The notes beneath the pieces are model-generated. The model searched no databases, was not told the origin of the DNA, and saw nothing but the letters and a program-made list of their open reading frames with translations. A DNA stretch of 9,479 nucleotides from Paludibacteraceae bacterium (lineage in GTDB: Bacteria; Bacteroidota; Bacteroidia; Bacteroidales; Paludibacteraceae). Each line of letters opens with the position of its first letter. Position 1 is the stretch's first letter. Where the stretch lies: positions 1 to 9,479 of the forward strand of contig JAGCQO010000102.1 of the NCBI GenBank assembly GCA_017965125.1. Direction: 5' to 3'. The position numbers and the translations under genes were made by a program. This document shows, one piece after another, positions 1-7,168 of the stretch.

Positions 1-1139
1 GGCATCGAGTATGCGATTTCCGCGTCGCCGAAGCATACAAACAAAATCTTTGTCGCATTGACAGTCTCCTTCGGATAAAGTTCCAGCTGGTTCAACACGT
101 CGTAGATTCTGTCGGCTCCGAACGAGATGCCCACGCCCGAAAGCCCCTGCAGTCCGAATACTCCAGTCAGGTTGTCATATCGTCCTCCACCCGAGATGCT
201 GCCCATCTCCACGTCGTTGGCCTTCACCTCGAAGATGGCTCCTGTGTAGTAATTCAGACCTCTGGCCAGAGTCAGGTCGATTTCCAGTTTCAGTCTGAGC
301 TTAGTGCCGGACAGCAAACCGACGATTGTCTCTATCTCCTTGATGCCGTTCAAACCAGTCTCCGACTCGGCAAGCACCGTCTTCAGCGTGTTCAGCTTCT
401 CCTCGTTGCTTCCGCTCAGCAGGATTATAGGCTGCAGCTTCTCCACTGCCTCGGCCGACACGCCCTTCTCTCTGAGTTCTGCATTGACGTTGTCCAAGCC
501 TATCTTGTCGAGCTTGTCTATCGCCACGGTTATGTCGGTCAGTCGGTCGAGCTCACCCACTATCTCGGCTATTCCGCTAAGTATCTTTCTGTTGTTCACC
601 TTCAGTGTGACGTTCACTCCGAATCGTGCGAACACCTCATCGACAATCTGCACAAGTTCAGCCTCGTTCAGGAGCGAGTCGCTGCCCACAACGTCGGCGT
701 CGCACTGGTAGAACTCTCTGTATCTGCCCTTCTGTGGTCTGTCGGCTCTCCACACTGGCTGTATCTGGTATCTCTTGAAAGGCATTGTCAATTCACCGTT
801 GTGTTGCACGACGTAACGTGCGAAAGGCACTGTCAGGTCATATCTCAGTCCTTTTTCAGAAATCGAGTTTATAAGCTTGACGCTGTTCTTTTCTGCCAAA
901 GCGTCTGCGTTAGCTGTCTGCAGGAAATCGCCAGAGTTCAGTATCTTGAAAAGCAGTTTGTCGCCCTCGTCTCCGTACTTGCCCATCAGTGTTGACAAGT
1001 TCTCCATGGCTGGAGTCTCAATCTGTTGAAAACCATACAGTTTGAACACCGATTTAATCGTGTCAAATATATAGTTTCTCTTTGCCATCTCTTCTGGCGA
1101 GAAATCTCTTGTTCCCTTTGGTATTCCTGGTTTCTGCAT
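1..1139 (-). CDS. hisS: Histidyl-tRNA synthetase, 3'-truncated by window edge
   Basis: This enzyme charges tRNA-His with histidine in the cytoplasm; it is a class II aminoacyl-tRNA synthetase. The frame opens with ATG at 1139 ([15 protein letters not shown], the usual HisRS N-terminus) and stays open for 379 codons to the window edge. Visible motifs are motif 2 with [13 protein letters not shown] (residues 131-143, Arg131 equivalent to the ATP-binding arginine), the histidine-specific [10 protein letters not shown] (291-300, with the catalytic Arg293) and motif 3 around SGGGRYDNL and GISFGADRI (316-345). Bacteroidota HisRS is roughly 450 residues by recollection, so most of the C-terminal anticodon-binding domain lies outside the window. 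It starts 21 bp after the waaA stop on the same strand, with no terminator between, so the two are probably cotranscribed. The leader is A/C-rich with no Shine-Dalgarno sequence. Identification is secure from the motifs. Confidence 0.97.
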   Translation of the reverse strand, partial: MQKPGIPKGTRDFSPEEMAKRNYIFDTIKSVFKLYGFQQIETPAMENLSTLMGKYGDEGDKLLFKILNSGDFLQTANADALAEKNSVKLINSISEKGLRYDLTVPFARYVVQHNGELTMPFKRYQIQPVWRADRPQKGRYREFYQCDADVVGSDSLLNEAELVQIVDEVFARFGVNVTLKVNNRKILSGIAEIVGELDRLTDITVAIDKLDKIGLDNVNAELREKGVSAEAVEKLQPIILLSGSNEEKLNTLKTVLAESETGLNGIKEIETIVGLLSGTKLRLKLEIDLTLARGLNYYTGAIFEVKANDVEMGSISGGGRYDNLTGVFGLQGLSGVGISFGADRIYDVLNQLELYPKETVNATKILFVCFGDAEIAYSM

Positions 1140-1160
1140 ATATGTTGTTTATTTTGTTTC

Positions 1161-2393
1161 TTATAAGAATATTTCTCCTAAAATCTTGTCGGATGCGCCC
1201 TTGTTGCTGTTCACGTAGTTGCCTGCCGCAGCACCTGCCTCTTCCGGATTTGCCATCAGACGGTCCATCTCCTTTTCAAACTCCTCGTAATTTTCTATGG
1301 CTATTCCGCCGCCACATTCCTTCAGCTGCAACGCCTCTCTGAACGACTTGTGGTTCGGACCGAACACAACTGGCATTGAGTAAACCGCCGCCTCCAGCAA
1401 GTTGTGAATGCCTACGCCAAAGCCTCCGCCGATGTAGGCCACCGTTCCGTAGCTGTATAACGAAGAGAGCATTCCGAAGTTATTTATCACAAGGCAGCCA
1501 GCCTCTTTTACGTTATCGACTGTCGCGTCGGTATATCTGACTATCGGACGAGCATCGCCCTCCGCCTCGTTCCATTTGCGTTCTATCTCTGCCAAGTGCG
1601 ATTCGTGTATCTCATGCGGCGCAAGAATCATCTTCAGTCCCTTGCCCTTTGCGTACTTTATGAGCAAGTCCTCGTCCTTCGGCCATGAGCTTCCCGCCAC
1701 GATTGCCTTCTCTCCACCGACAAAAGCCTCAGCCACTGGCAGCTGCTTTCTCTGCGACGCTATCTGCACCACTCTGTCGAACCTCGTGTCGCCGGAGATT
1801 GTCACATTCTCAATGCCGACTCCGTTGAGCAGCTCCACCGAATGCATGTCCTGCACAAAAAGGCGGTTGAAGAACCTCAGCACCTTTGCGTACGCCACTC
1901 CGTACCATTTGAAGAACGCCTGGCTGTCTCTGAAGTGCGCCGAAACGATGTAGGTCGGGATGCCGCGTCTGCGCAGAGCGATAAGGAAGTTTGGCCAAAA
2001 CTCATACTTCACGAATATCGCATCGACCGGCCTGACTCTCCTGACGAACCTCTCGGCGTTGCGGATTGTGTCGAGCGGCATGTAGCACACAAGGTCTGCA
2101 CCCTCATAATTCTTTCTCACCTCATAGCCCGACGGCGAAAAGAACGTCAGCAAAATCTTGTACTCCGGCTTTCTGCGGCGCAACTCCTCCATCAGAGGAC
2201 GTGCCTGCTCAAACTCGCCTAACGACGCTGCATGAAACCAAACGTATTTCGCGTTCCTATCGACGTTGCCTTTCAGATATTTGAATGTCTGCCTCTGACC
2301 AATGTATCTCTTTTTTGCCTTCTCATTGAAGAATGACGCCAAGAACACCAAGAAAGCATAGACATGAATACCAAGGCTATATAAAGTCCACAT
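1161..2393 (-). CDS. waaA: 3-deoxy-D-manno-octulosonic acid (Kdo) transferase
   Basis: Also called kdtA. It transfers Kdo from CMP-Kdo to the lipid A precursor at the inner face of the cytoplasmic membrane. The 410 residues match the family (about 425 in E. coli). Residues 4-22 form a hydrophobic N-terminal membrane anchor. HAASLGEFEQARPL (54-67) contains the conserved catalytic-base glutamate, Glu60. The GT-B C-terminal half shows GDTRFDRV (201-208), GSSWPKDEDL (234-243), APHE (258-261), the loop INNFGMLSSLY (303-313) and the glycine-rich GGGFGVGIHNLLEA (322-335), which fits nucleotide-sugar binding. The loop has Asn304 where I recall Asp in many relatives, which is a minor deviation. How many Kdo units it adds cannot be told from sequence. 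ATG at 2393 is the natural start because it precedes the anchor directly. It is the first gene of a probable waaA-hisS unit, separated from porP by a hairpin terminator. Confidence 0.95.
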   Translation of the reverse strand: MWTLYSLGIHVYAFLVFLASFFNEKAKKRYIGQRQTFKYLKGNVDRNAKYVWFHAASLGEFEQARPLMEELRRRKPEYKILLTFFSPSGYEVRKNYEGADLVCYMPLDTIRNAERFVRRVRPVDAIFVKYEFWPNFLIALRRRGIPTYIVSAHFRDSQAFFKWYGVAYAKVLRFFNRLFVQDMHSVELLNGVGIENVTISGDTRFDRVVQIASQRKQLPVAEAFVGGEKAIVAGSSWPKDEDLLIKYAKGKGLKMILAPHEIHESHLAEIERKWNEAEGDARPIVRYTDATVDNVKEAGCLVINNFGMLSSLYSYGTVAYIGGGFGVGIHNLLEAAVYSMPVVFGPNHKSFREALQLKECGGGIAIENYEEFEKEMDRLMANPEEAGAAAGNYVNSNKGASDKILGEIFL

Positions 2394-2443
2394 TTAAGTT
2401 TTGTCTTTGAATAAACAGAATGCAAAAGCGCATACAAATGCAA

Positions 2444-2483
2444 AAATAGCAAATCCCATCAATATAATGGAGATTTGCTATTT
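2444..2483 (-). terminator. Intrinsic terminator after porP
   Basis: A perfect 12-bp inverted repeat (2444-2455 with 2472-2483) encloses a 16-base loop. A CC/GG pair inside the loop could lengthen the stem past a one-base bulge. Read on the minus strand, the stem ends in GCTATTTTTG, so a short U run follows the hairpin as expected of a rho-independent terminator. It lies 50 bp past the porP stop and 50 bp before the waaA start, separating the two units. The stem is A/T-rich with a short U run, so termination may be only partial. Confidence 0.7.
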
Positions 2484-2533
2484 GAATATTTGTCAAATAA
2501 GTCTATGCGGAAGACTTATCGGAGAGTCTGTTG

Positions 2534-3484
2534 TTAACGGCAGAAACGGTGAGGAACACAGAACGAATATGCAAGCATAAGCTCGTGTGTGCCGTATGTC
2601 TTAGACGCAAGCTCGTTCAAAGTCAAGTTGAAGGCATAAGCCAACTGGAACTTGTTGAATCTCAAGCCCACGATAGGAATCAAAGACAATGGCTGCGCGT
2701 TTCCTGGGTCGAGGTTGTGACGGTAAGAAAGCTGAGCCCACCATCCGAAGTTGTTGAGCATATCGTTCTGCATGTACTTCAAGTTGAGCTCGAGCTGCAT
2801 GTGCCCGTCAACATCGAAGTTGAAGTTTGCAGATGGCTCCAGAGTCTGAGACTCGTTGAAGTCGAAGTCATAACCTGCGAACAAGAAACCTGTCAGGTTC
2901 TCGTAGTCATAAGTATCTCCGAGGATTGCAGGCTTGAATGGAATCAAGTTTGTGAAAGACAAACCTCCGAAGAAGCCGTATGAAGTATAGTATGCACCGA
3001 CATTGATGTCAGGCATAACCTCGCCGTCGCTTTCGTTTGCTGGGTCGTCATCATATCCGTCAACAGCCGAGTAGTGCAGATACTTAATTCTTGCACTGAC
3101 ACCGAAAGAGAGCTGTCTGTCGAGCTCCACTCTCTTGCTGTATCTTGAGCCGTGGCTCAGCGGAATGTGGTATGCGAATGTGAACTGACCGCCGAGATAG
3201 TTGAATTGAGGTGTGTGGTCGTTATAGATATAACCTCCAAGACCTATGTTCTTTGTGTTCAATCTCGTTCTGTAAGAAAGCAGATAAGTGGAAGGTCCGT
3301 CCTTGCCTATCCAGCTTTGCTTTCCTGTAAGCATCAAGTGTGAACACCTCTCGGCACCTGCTATCGCTGGGTTCAGCAGATAGTAGTTAAAGTGGTACTG
3401 ATCGTAAATAGGACGCTGCTGTGCGAAAACAGTTGTCGCCAATGTGCACATAGCAGCTACCAGCAATAAAATATTTCTTTTCAT
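2534..3484 (-). CDS. PorP/SprF family outer-membrane protein (type IX secretion-associated)
   Basis: The 316-residue protein has a clear signal peptide (residues 1-21, MKRNILLLVAAMCTLATTVFA, followed by QQ). The mature N-terminus carries family hallmarks: DQYHFNYYLLNPAIAGAE (residues 28-45) with the NPAxAG motif, KQSWIGKDGPSTYLLSYR (55-72), and GLGGYIYND. The rest alternates hydrophobic and polar residues with many Tyr, Phe and Gly, as in an outer-membrane beta barrel. PorP and SprF are known to work with the type IX secretion machinery; SprF is needed for surface display of a large adhesin bearing a type B C-terminal signal. No porKLMN genes and no adhesin gene adjoin it here, so it is probably a stand-alone paralogue. 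It has a candidate promoter upstream and a hairpin terminator downstream, so it looks monocistronic. I leave the symbol blank because the family has many paralogues. Confidence 0.88.
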   Translation of the reverse strand: MKRNILLLVAAMCTLATTVFAQQRPIYDQYHFNYYLLNPAIAGAERCSHLMLTGKQSWIGKDGPSTYLLSYRTRLNTKNIGLGGYIYNDHTPQFNYLGGQFTFAYHIPLSHGSRYSKRVELDRQLSFGVSARIKYLHYSAVDGYDDDPANESDGEVMPDINVGAYYTSYGFFGGLSFTNLIPFKPAILGDTYDYENLTGFLFAGYDFDFNESQTLEPSANFNFDVDGHMQLELNLKYMQNDMLNNFGWWAQLSYRHNLDPGNAQPLSLIPIVGLRFNKFQLAYAFNLTLNELASKTYGTHELMLAYSFCVPHRFCR

Positions 3485-3597
3485 AGTTTCAAGGTTCTTC
3501 CGCCATTACGTTAATTGTGTCTTTCTCTGCCAGCGTCCACACCGTTTTCACAATGCTTTCCGCACAAGCTTTTTGAATAATAGCGAAATATGAACTG

Positions 3598-3631
3598 CAA
3601 ATTTAGAATAATTCAGCAAAGTCGTGCCAAA
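3598..3631 (-). promoter_or_regulatory. Candidate Bacteroidota sigma-70-type promoter for porP-like gene
   Basis: On the minus strand, TAAATTTG (3598-3605) matches the Bacteroidota -7 consensus TAnnTTTG exactly. A TTTG lies upstream at 3628-3631 with a 22-bp gap, slightly wider than I recall as typical. Transcription would start near 3590, giving a 5' leader of about 100 bases before the ATG at 3484. This is a motif match only; the A/T-rich setting makes chance matches possible. Confidence 0.42.
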
Positions 3632-3686
3632 AAACCTATTTTTTTTAAATATTATAGTCGTTTGGTACTGTATTCATAACGTAGTA

Positions 3687-3721
3687 TTTGTGTTTTTATT
3701 TTAGAAAGTTCATTATTTTTG
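3687..3721 (+). promoter_or_regulatory. Candidate promoter for coaD
   Basis: TATTTTTG at 3714-3721 matches the Bacteroidota -7 consensus TAnnTTTG, with TTTG upstream at 3687-3690 (gap 23 bp). Transcription would begin about 15 bases before the coaD ATG at 3743. A second partial match uses TTTG at 3661 with TAGTATTTG at 3682-3690, which has one base too many between TA and TTTG. The 258-bp region between the divergent starts (3485-3742) shows no other gene or strong repeat. Confidence 0.35.
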
Positions 3722-3742
3722 CTCTGTTTTTAATGTTTTCGT

Positions 3743-4195
3743 ATGAAAAAAGCCATTTTCCCAGGGTCGTTCGATCCTTTCACCATAGGTCATTTTTCAG
3801 TCGTAAAGCGTGGACTGCAGCTCTTCGACCACATAACAATCGGCGTCGGAGCCAACTGCTCAAAGAAGGCTCACTTCCCTTTGGAGAAAAGGCTTGAGAT
3901 AATCCGCCAAGCCTTCCGCGACGAGCCACGCATTTCGGTGAAAGCCTACGACAACCTGACCATCGACTTCGCCAAACAGGAGGGCGCCGACTTCATTCTG
4001 CGCGGTGTGCGGTCGTCCATCGACTTCGAGTACGAAAAATCCATCGCCGACATAAATAAATCACTCAGCTCGATTGAGACCGTGATTCTTTTCACCGAGC
4101 CTCAACACGCAGCCATCTCCTCGACCATCATCAGAGACCTTCTGAGCTACGGCAAGGACGTGACCGCCTTTCTGCCGCCCGGCGTCGAGCTATAA
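3743..4195 (+). CDS. coaD: Phosphopantetheine adenylyltransferase
   Basis: It catalyses the penultimate step of coenzyme A synthesis, joining AMP from ATP to 4'-phosphopantetheine to give dephospho-CoA in the cytoplasm. The 150 residues are close to the usual 155-165. The nucleotidyltransferase signature GSFDPFTIGH spans residues 8-17, with the TxxH pair Thr14 and His17. Other hallmarks are Lys41, LRGVRSSIDFEYE (86-98) with Arg87 and Arg90, and ISSTIIRD (125-132) for ATP-phosphate binding. The C-terminus is a little short but all active-site elements are present. The ATG at 3743 directly precedes the first beta strand (KKAIFPGSF). It is the only plus-strand gene in the window, divergent from the porP-like gene and convergent with the small barrel gene; it appears to be transcribed alone and ends at a strong hairpin. 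Confidence 0.97.
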   Translation: MKKAIFPGSFDPFTIGHFSVVKRGLQLFDHITIGVGANCSKKAHFPLEKRLEIIRQAFRDEPRISVKAYDNLTIDFAKQEGADFILRGVRSSIDFEYEKSIADINKSLSSIETVILFTEPQHAAISSTIIRDLLSYGKDVTAFLPPGVEL

Positions 4196-4201
4196 CAAAA
4201 C

Positions 4202-4236
4202 AAAAAGGCTTTGAAGTTTGCTTCAAAGCCTTTTTT
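4202..4236. terminator. Bidirectional intrinsic terminator between coaD and the small barrel gene
   Basis: A perfect 15-bp inverted repeat (4202-4216 with 4221-4235) closes a TTTG tetraloop. The arms carry AAAAA at the outer left and TTTTTT at the outer right, so each strand reads as a G/C-containing stem followed by a U run. It starts 6 bp after the coaD stop and lies 7 bp past the stop of the minus-strand gene, as expected for a terminator shared by convergent genes. Confidence 0.93.
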
Positions 4237-4243
4237 ATTCACA

Positions 4244-4894
4244 TTAATAAAATCTTCTGAACATTCCCGCGTCTATGTTTCTGACGTGGTCTTGCTTTCT
4301 GCCCCATGGCGCAAACTTGTACCTCAAGTACAGACTTCCGTCGTAATAGCCGTTCAACTCTGCGTTACTCGTTATCGAATAGCCGTCGTATGTACCCATG
4401 AAGCGGTTGGTCGATGACATGATGAACCTCAGGTTCAGTCCCAAGCCGAAGTGCTTGCTTATATTCCATTCCACTGACGGACCGCCGTAAATCATAGGGG
4501 CGACATTGTCCTTCGCTTTCTTGAAGCCCCATCCGCCGCCGAATCCGACACCGAGGCCCAAGTCGAGCAACACTTCCACCACCTTTGCCCTTGCGCAAAG
4601 GATGTTCGTCATGTTGAAAGACGAGAATGCGCTGATAATGTAACACTTAGGATGAAAGCTCTGCTTTCCGTACCTGTCTGTCAGGATGTACGTTGCCTCC
4701 AAACCAGTTCCCCACATAGGGCTGAAGTCATACTCTCCTGCGATTGAGTAAATCTGGTTCCATTCGCCGCCTCTCACCTTCTGAGTGCCGACCTTGCCCA
4801 TCATAGACCAATGGCTGTAAGGCTGAGCCGATGCCGCGACCATTACCATCGCAGCCATTACGGCAAATAAAATCCTTTTCGTCGTGTGAGTCAT
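4244..4894 (-). CDS. Uncharacterised small outer-membrane beta-barrel protein
   Basis: The 216-residue product has a signal peptide (about residues 1-23, with KR then a long hydrophobic stretch ending AASA before QPYSHW). The mature part has alternating strands rich in Tyr, Gly, Phe and Trp (EYDFSPMWGTGLEATYIL, YGGPSVEWNISKHFGLGLNLRF, YYDGSLYLRYKFAPWG), typical of an eight-strand or similar small barrel. Central residues 111-124 are glycine-rich (DLGLGVGFGGGWGF). I recognise no specific family; an OmpA-like, OmpW-like or porin-family fold is possible but unproven. The sequence does not end on an aromatic residue preceded by a regular strand, although the last residue is Tyr. It starts 43 bp after fcl on the same strand with no hairpin between, so it could be the last gene of the sugar operon or have its own promoter. 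ATG at 4892-4894 is the start that includes the complete signal peptide. Confidence 0.8.
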   Translation of the reverse strand: MTHTTKRILFAVMAAMVMVAASAQPYSHWSMMGKVGTQKVRGGEWNQIYSIAGEYDFSPMWGTGLEATYILTDRYGKQSFHPKCYIISAFSSFNMTNILCARAKVVEVLLDLGLGVGFGGGWGFKKAKDNVAPMIYGGPSVEWNISKHFGLGLNLRFIMSSTNRFMGTYDGYSITSNAELNGYYDGSLYLRYKFAPWGRKQDHVRNIDAGMFRRFY

Positions 4895-4937
4895 TGTTGT
4901 TTTAATTTGTTTTGTTTTTGTATATATGATTCCGGCG

Positions 4938-6038
4938 TTATGCCTCCTTGTGGTTTATGCAAATGCCTTTGTTGTACCACTCGTAAAGCTTGCGCACGCC
5001 TTCGTCGATTTCTATCTTGTGATGCCAGCCCAAATTGTGAAGCTTGGTCACGTCGGTCAGTTTCTTCATGGTTCCGTCCGGCTTGCTTGCGTCCCATCTG
5101 AGTTCGCCCTTGAAACCGATTGTCTCCATGATTTTCTCGGCCACCTCTTTTATTGTGATTTCCTTGCCTGTGCCCACGTTGATGTGGCAGTTCCTGATGT
5201 CTCTGTCGCCCTCTTTGTATGTGTCCTTGAAGTCAACATTCAACAGCACATGCACACTCGCATCTGCCATCTCCTCGCTCCAGAGGAACTCTCTCAGCGG
5301 CTTGCCTGTGCCCCACAAAGTGACAGCCTCGGCGGTTATGCCGAATTTCTTGAGCTCTTCCTTTATCTCCTCGTCTGTGTTCTTGCCACTCACACCCTCG
5401 ACTGGACGCAAATCCATGTCTTTTCTGACAGCATCCCAATCGCCTTCGTTCAGACACTTCGCCAAGTGTATCTTCCTTATCATCGCTGGCAGCACGTGGC
5501 TGTTCTCAAGATGGAAATTGTCGTTAGGACCGTACAGGTTCGTAGGCATAACGGCGATGTAATTCGTTCCGTACTGCAGGTTGAAGCTCTCGCACATCTT
5601 CAGTCCGGCGATTTTGGCTATGGCGTAAGGCTCGTTTGTGTATTCGAGCGGCGACGTCAAGAGCACATCCTCGCTCATAGGCTGTGGCGCCTCACGTGGA
5701 TAAATACATGTGCTGCCGAGGAATAGAAGTTTCTGCACGCCATGACGGAAACTTTCGCCTATGACGTTCTGCTGTATCTGCAGGTTCTTGTATATGAAAT
5801 CGGCTCTGTATCTGAGGTTCGCCATGATACCGCCAACGTGGGCAGCAGCGAGAACCACAGCGTCAGGCTTTTCCTGGTCGAAAAACGCCCTTACCGCCAC
5901 TGGGTCAAGAAGGTCGAGCTCCTTGTGGCTTTTGCCCACCAGGTTGTTATATCCTCTTGACTTGAGATTATTCCAAATCGCTGATCCAACAAGTCCGTTA
6001 TGACCAGCCACGTAAATTTTGCTATTCTTGTCGAGCAT
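4938..6038 (-). CDS. fcl: GDP-L-fucose synthase
   Basis: Also called wcaG. It is an NADPH-dependent epimerase-reductase that converts GDP-4-keto-6-deoxy-D-mannose to GDP-L-fucose in the cytoplasm. It belongs to the extended short-chain dehydrogenase family. The Rossmann GHNGLVG sits at residues 12-18. The catalytic triad is Ser109, Tyr138 and Lys142 (in GSTCIYP and YAIAK), and Cys111 and His181 match the epimerisation residues of the E. coli enzyme. At 366 residues it is about 45 longer than E. coli Fcl (321). The extra length is mainly a charged segment around residues 197-233 (NEGDWDAVRKDMDLRP through EEIKEELKKFG) that I believe is common in Bacteroidota homologues. It starts 8 bp after the gmd stop, so the two are cotranscribed and catalyse consecutive steps. 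Confidence 0.96.
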   Translation of the reverse strand: MLDKNSKIYVAGHNGLVGSAIWNNLKSRGYNNLVGKSHKELDLLDPVAVRAFFDQEKPDAVVLAAAHVGGIMANLRYRADFIYKNLQIQQNVIGESFRHGVQKLLFLGSTCIYPREAPQPMSEDVLLTSPLEYTNEPYAIAKIAGLKMCESFNLQYGTNYIAVMPTNLYGPNDNFHLENSHVLPAMIRKIHLAKCLNEGDWDAVRKDMDLRPVEGVSGKNTDEEIKEELKKFGITAEAVTLWGTGKPLREFLWSEEMADASVHVLLNVDFKDTYKEGDRDIRNCHINVGTGKEITIKEVAEKIMETIGFKGELRWDASKPDGTMKKLTDVTKLHNLGWHHKIEIDEGVRKLYEWYNKGICINHKEA

Positions 6039-6046
6039 CGTTTTTG

Positions 6047-7135
6047 CTACTCCTCTATTTTAGCCTTCAGATACAGTTTCTTTGCGAAAACCATATCATG
6101 CTTCACCATTATTCTAACAAGCTCCTCGAAAGAAGTCTTTGTCGGATTCCAACCTAATTTTGTCTTTGCCTTTGTTGGGTTACCGAGCAACTGCTCTACC
6201 TCGCATGGACGGAAGTACTTAGGGTCCACCTCAACCAGCGCCTTGCCTGTCTTCACGTCGATACCCTTCTCGTTCACGCCTTCGCCTTCCCACTTCAGCT
6301 CGATGCCTGCCTCCTTGAATGCCAGCGAGCAGAACTCTCTCACTGTGTGCATCTCGCCTGTCGCGATTACGTAATCCTCAGCCTCGTCCTGCTGCAGCAT
6401 CAGCCACATGCACTCAACATAGTCTTTTGCGTAACCCCAGTCTCTTCTCGCGTCCAAGTTGCCAAGATAAAGCTTATCCTGGAACCCTTGCGCTATTCTG
6501 CTGGCAGCAAGAGTTATCTTTCTTGTCACGAAGTTCTCACCTCGGCGCTCGCTCTCGTGGTTGAACAGGATTCCGTTCACAGCGTACATGCCGTAGCTCT
6601 CTCTGTAGTTTTTCACAATCCAGAATCCGTACTGCTTTGCCACTGAGTATGGCGAGCGTGGATAGAAAGGAGTTGTCTCGCTCTGAGGCACTTCCTGTAC
6701 CTTTCCGAAGAGCTCCGAAGTCGAAGCCTGGTAGATGCGGCAAGTCTTTTCCATACCGCAGATTCTAACAGCCTCCAAAAGTCTCAAAACGCCGATTGCG
6801 TCAGCGTCCGCAGTGTACTCCGGCACGTCGAATGAGACCTTCACGTGGCTCTGTGCCGCAAGGTTGTATATCTCTGTCGGCTTAACTTCTGTGATTATTC
6901 TCACCAAAGAGCTGGAGTCTGTCATATCGCCCCAGTGCAGCTCTATCAGCCTGCTTTTCTTCATATCTCTGACCCACTCGTCGAGATAGAGATGCTCTAT
7001 TCTGCCTGTGTTGAACGACGATGATCTTCTCAAAACGCCGTGTACTTCATATCCTTTGTCTATGAGGAACTCCGCCAAGTACGAACCGTCCTGGCCTGTG
7101 ATTCCTGTTATAAGGGCTACTTTTTTGTCTGCCAT
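6047..7135 (-). CDS. gmd: GDP-mannose 4,6-dehydratase
   Basis: It converts GDP-D-mannose to GDP-4-keto-6-deoxy-D-mannose, the first committed step to GDP-L-fucose and a branch point for related deoxysugars. The 362 residues match the family. The NADP-binding GITGQDG is at residues 11-17, followed by the diagnostic [19 protein letters not shown] (32-50). The catalytic residues are Thr139 and Glu141 (STSELFG) with Tyr163 and Lys167 (YSVAK). [16 protein letters not shown] (192-207) is the family-specific substrate and tetramer loop. The ATG at 7135 gives the expected [11 protein letters not shown] start. It lies 33 bp downstream of ugd and 8 bp upstream of fcl. Its leader is A/C-rich without a Shine-Dalgarno sequence. 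Confidence 0.97.
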   Translation of the reverse strand: MADKKVALITGITGQDGSYLAEFLIDKGYEVHGVLRRSSSFNTGRIEHLYLDEWVRDMKKSRLIELHWGDMTDSSSLVRIITEVKPTEIYNLAAQSHVKVSFDVPEYTADADAIGVLRLLEAVRICGMEKTCRIYQASTSELFGKVQEVPQSETTPFYPRSPYSVAKQYGFWIVKNYRESYGMYAVNGILFNHESERRGENFVTRKITLAASRIAQGFQDKLYLGNLDARRDWGYAKDYVECMWLMLQQDEAEDYVIATGEMHTVREFCSLAFKEAGIELKWEGEGVNEKGIDVKTGKALVEVDPKYFRPCEVEQLLGNPTKAKTKLGWNPTKTSFEELVRIMVKHDMVFAKKLYLKAKIEE

Positions 7136-7168
7136 AATCGAAATATTGTTGTTTCTGTTTGTTTTGTG

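Noticed and set aside
304..995. Plus-strand open frames opposite hisS
   Set aside because: They lie antisense to a well-supported hisS frame, are low in complexity (Ser/Leu-rich) and show no family signature.
2394..2443. waaA promoter
   Set aside because: I looked for TAnnTTTG on the minus strand between the terminator and the waaA ATG and found no convincing match.
4926..5726. Long plus-strand open frame of 266 codons opposite fcl
   Set aside because: It is fully antisense to fcl, whose catalytic motifs are all present. The length arises from codon bias on the coding strand, and no domain is recognisable.
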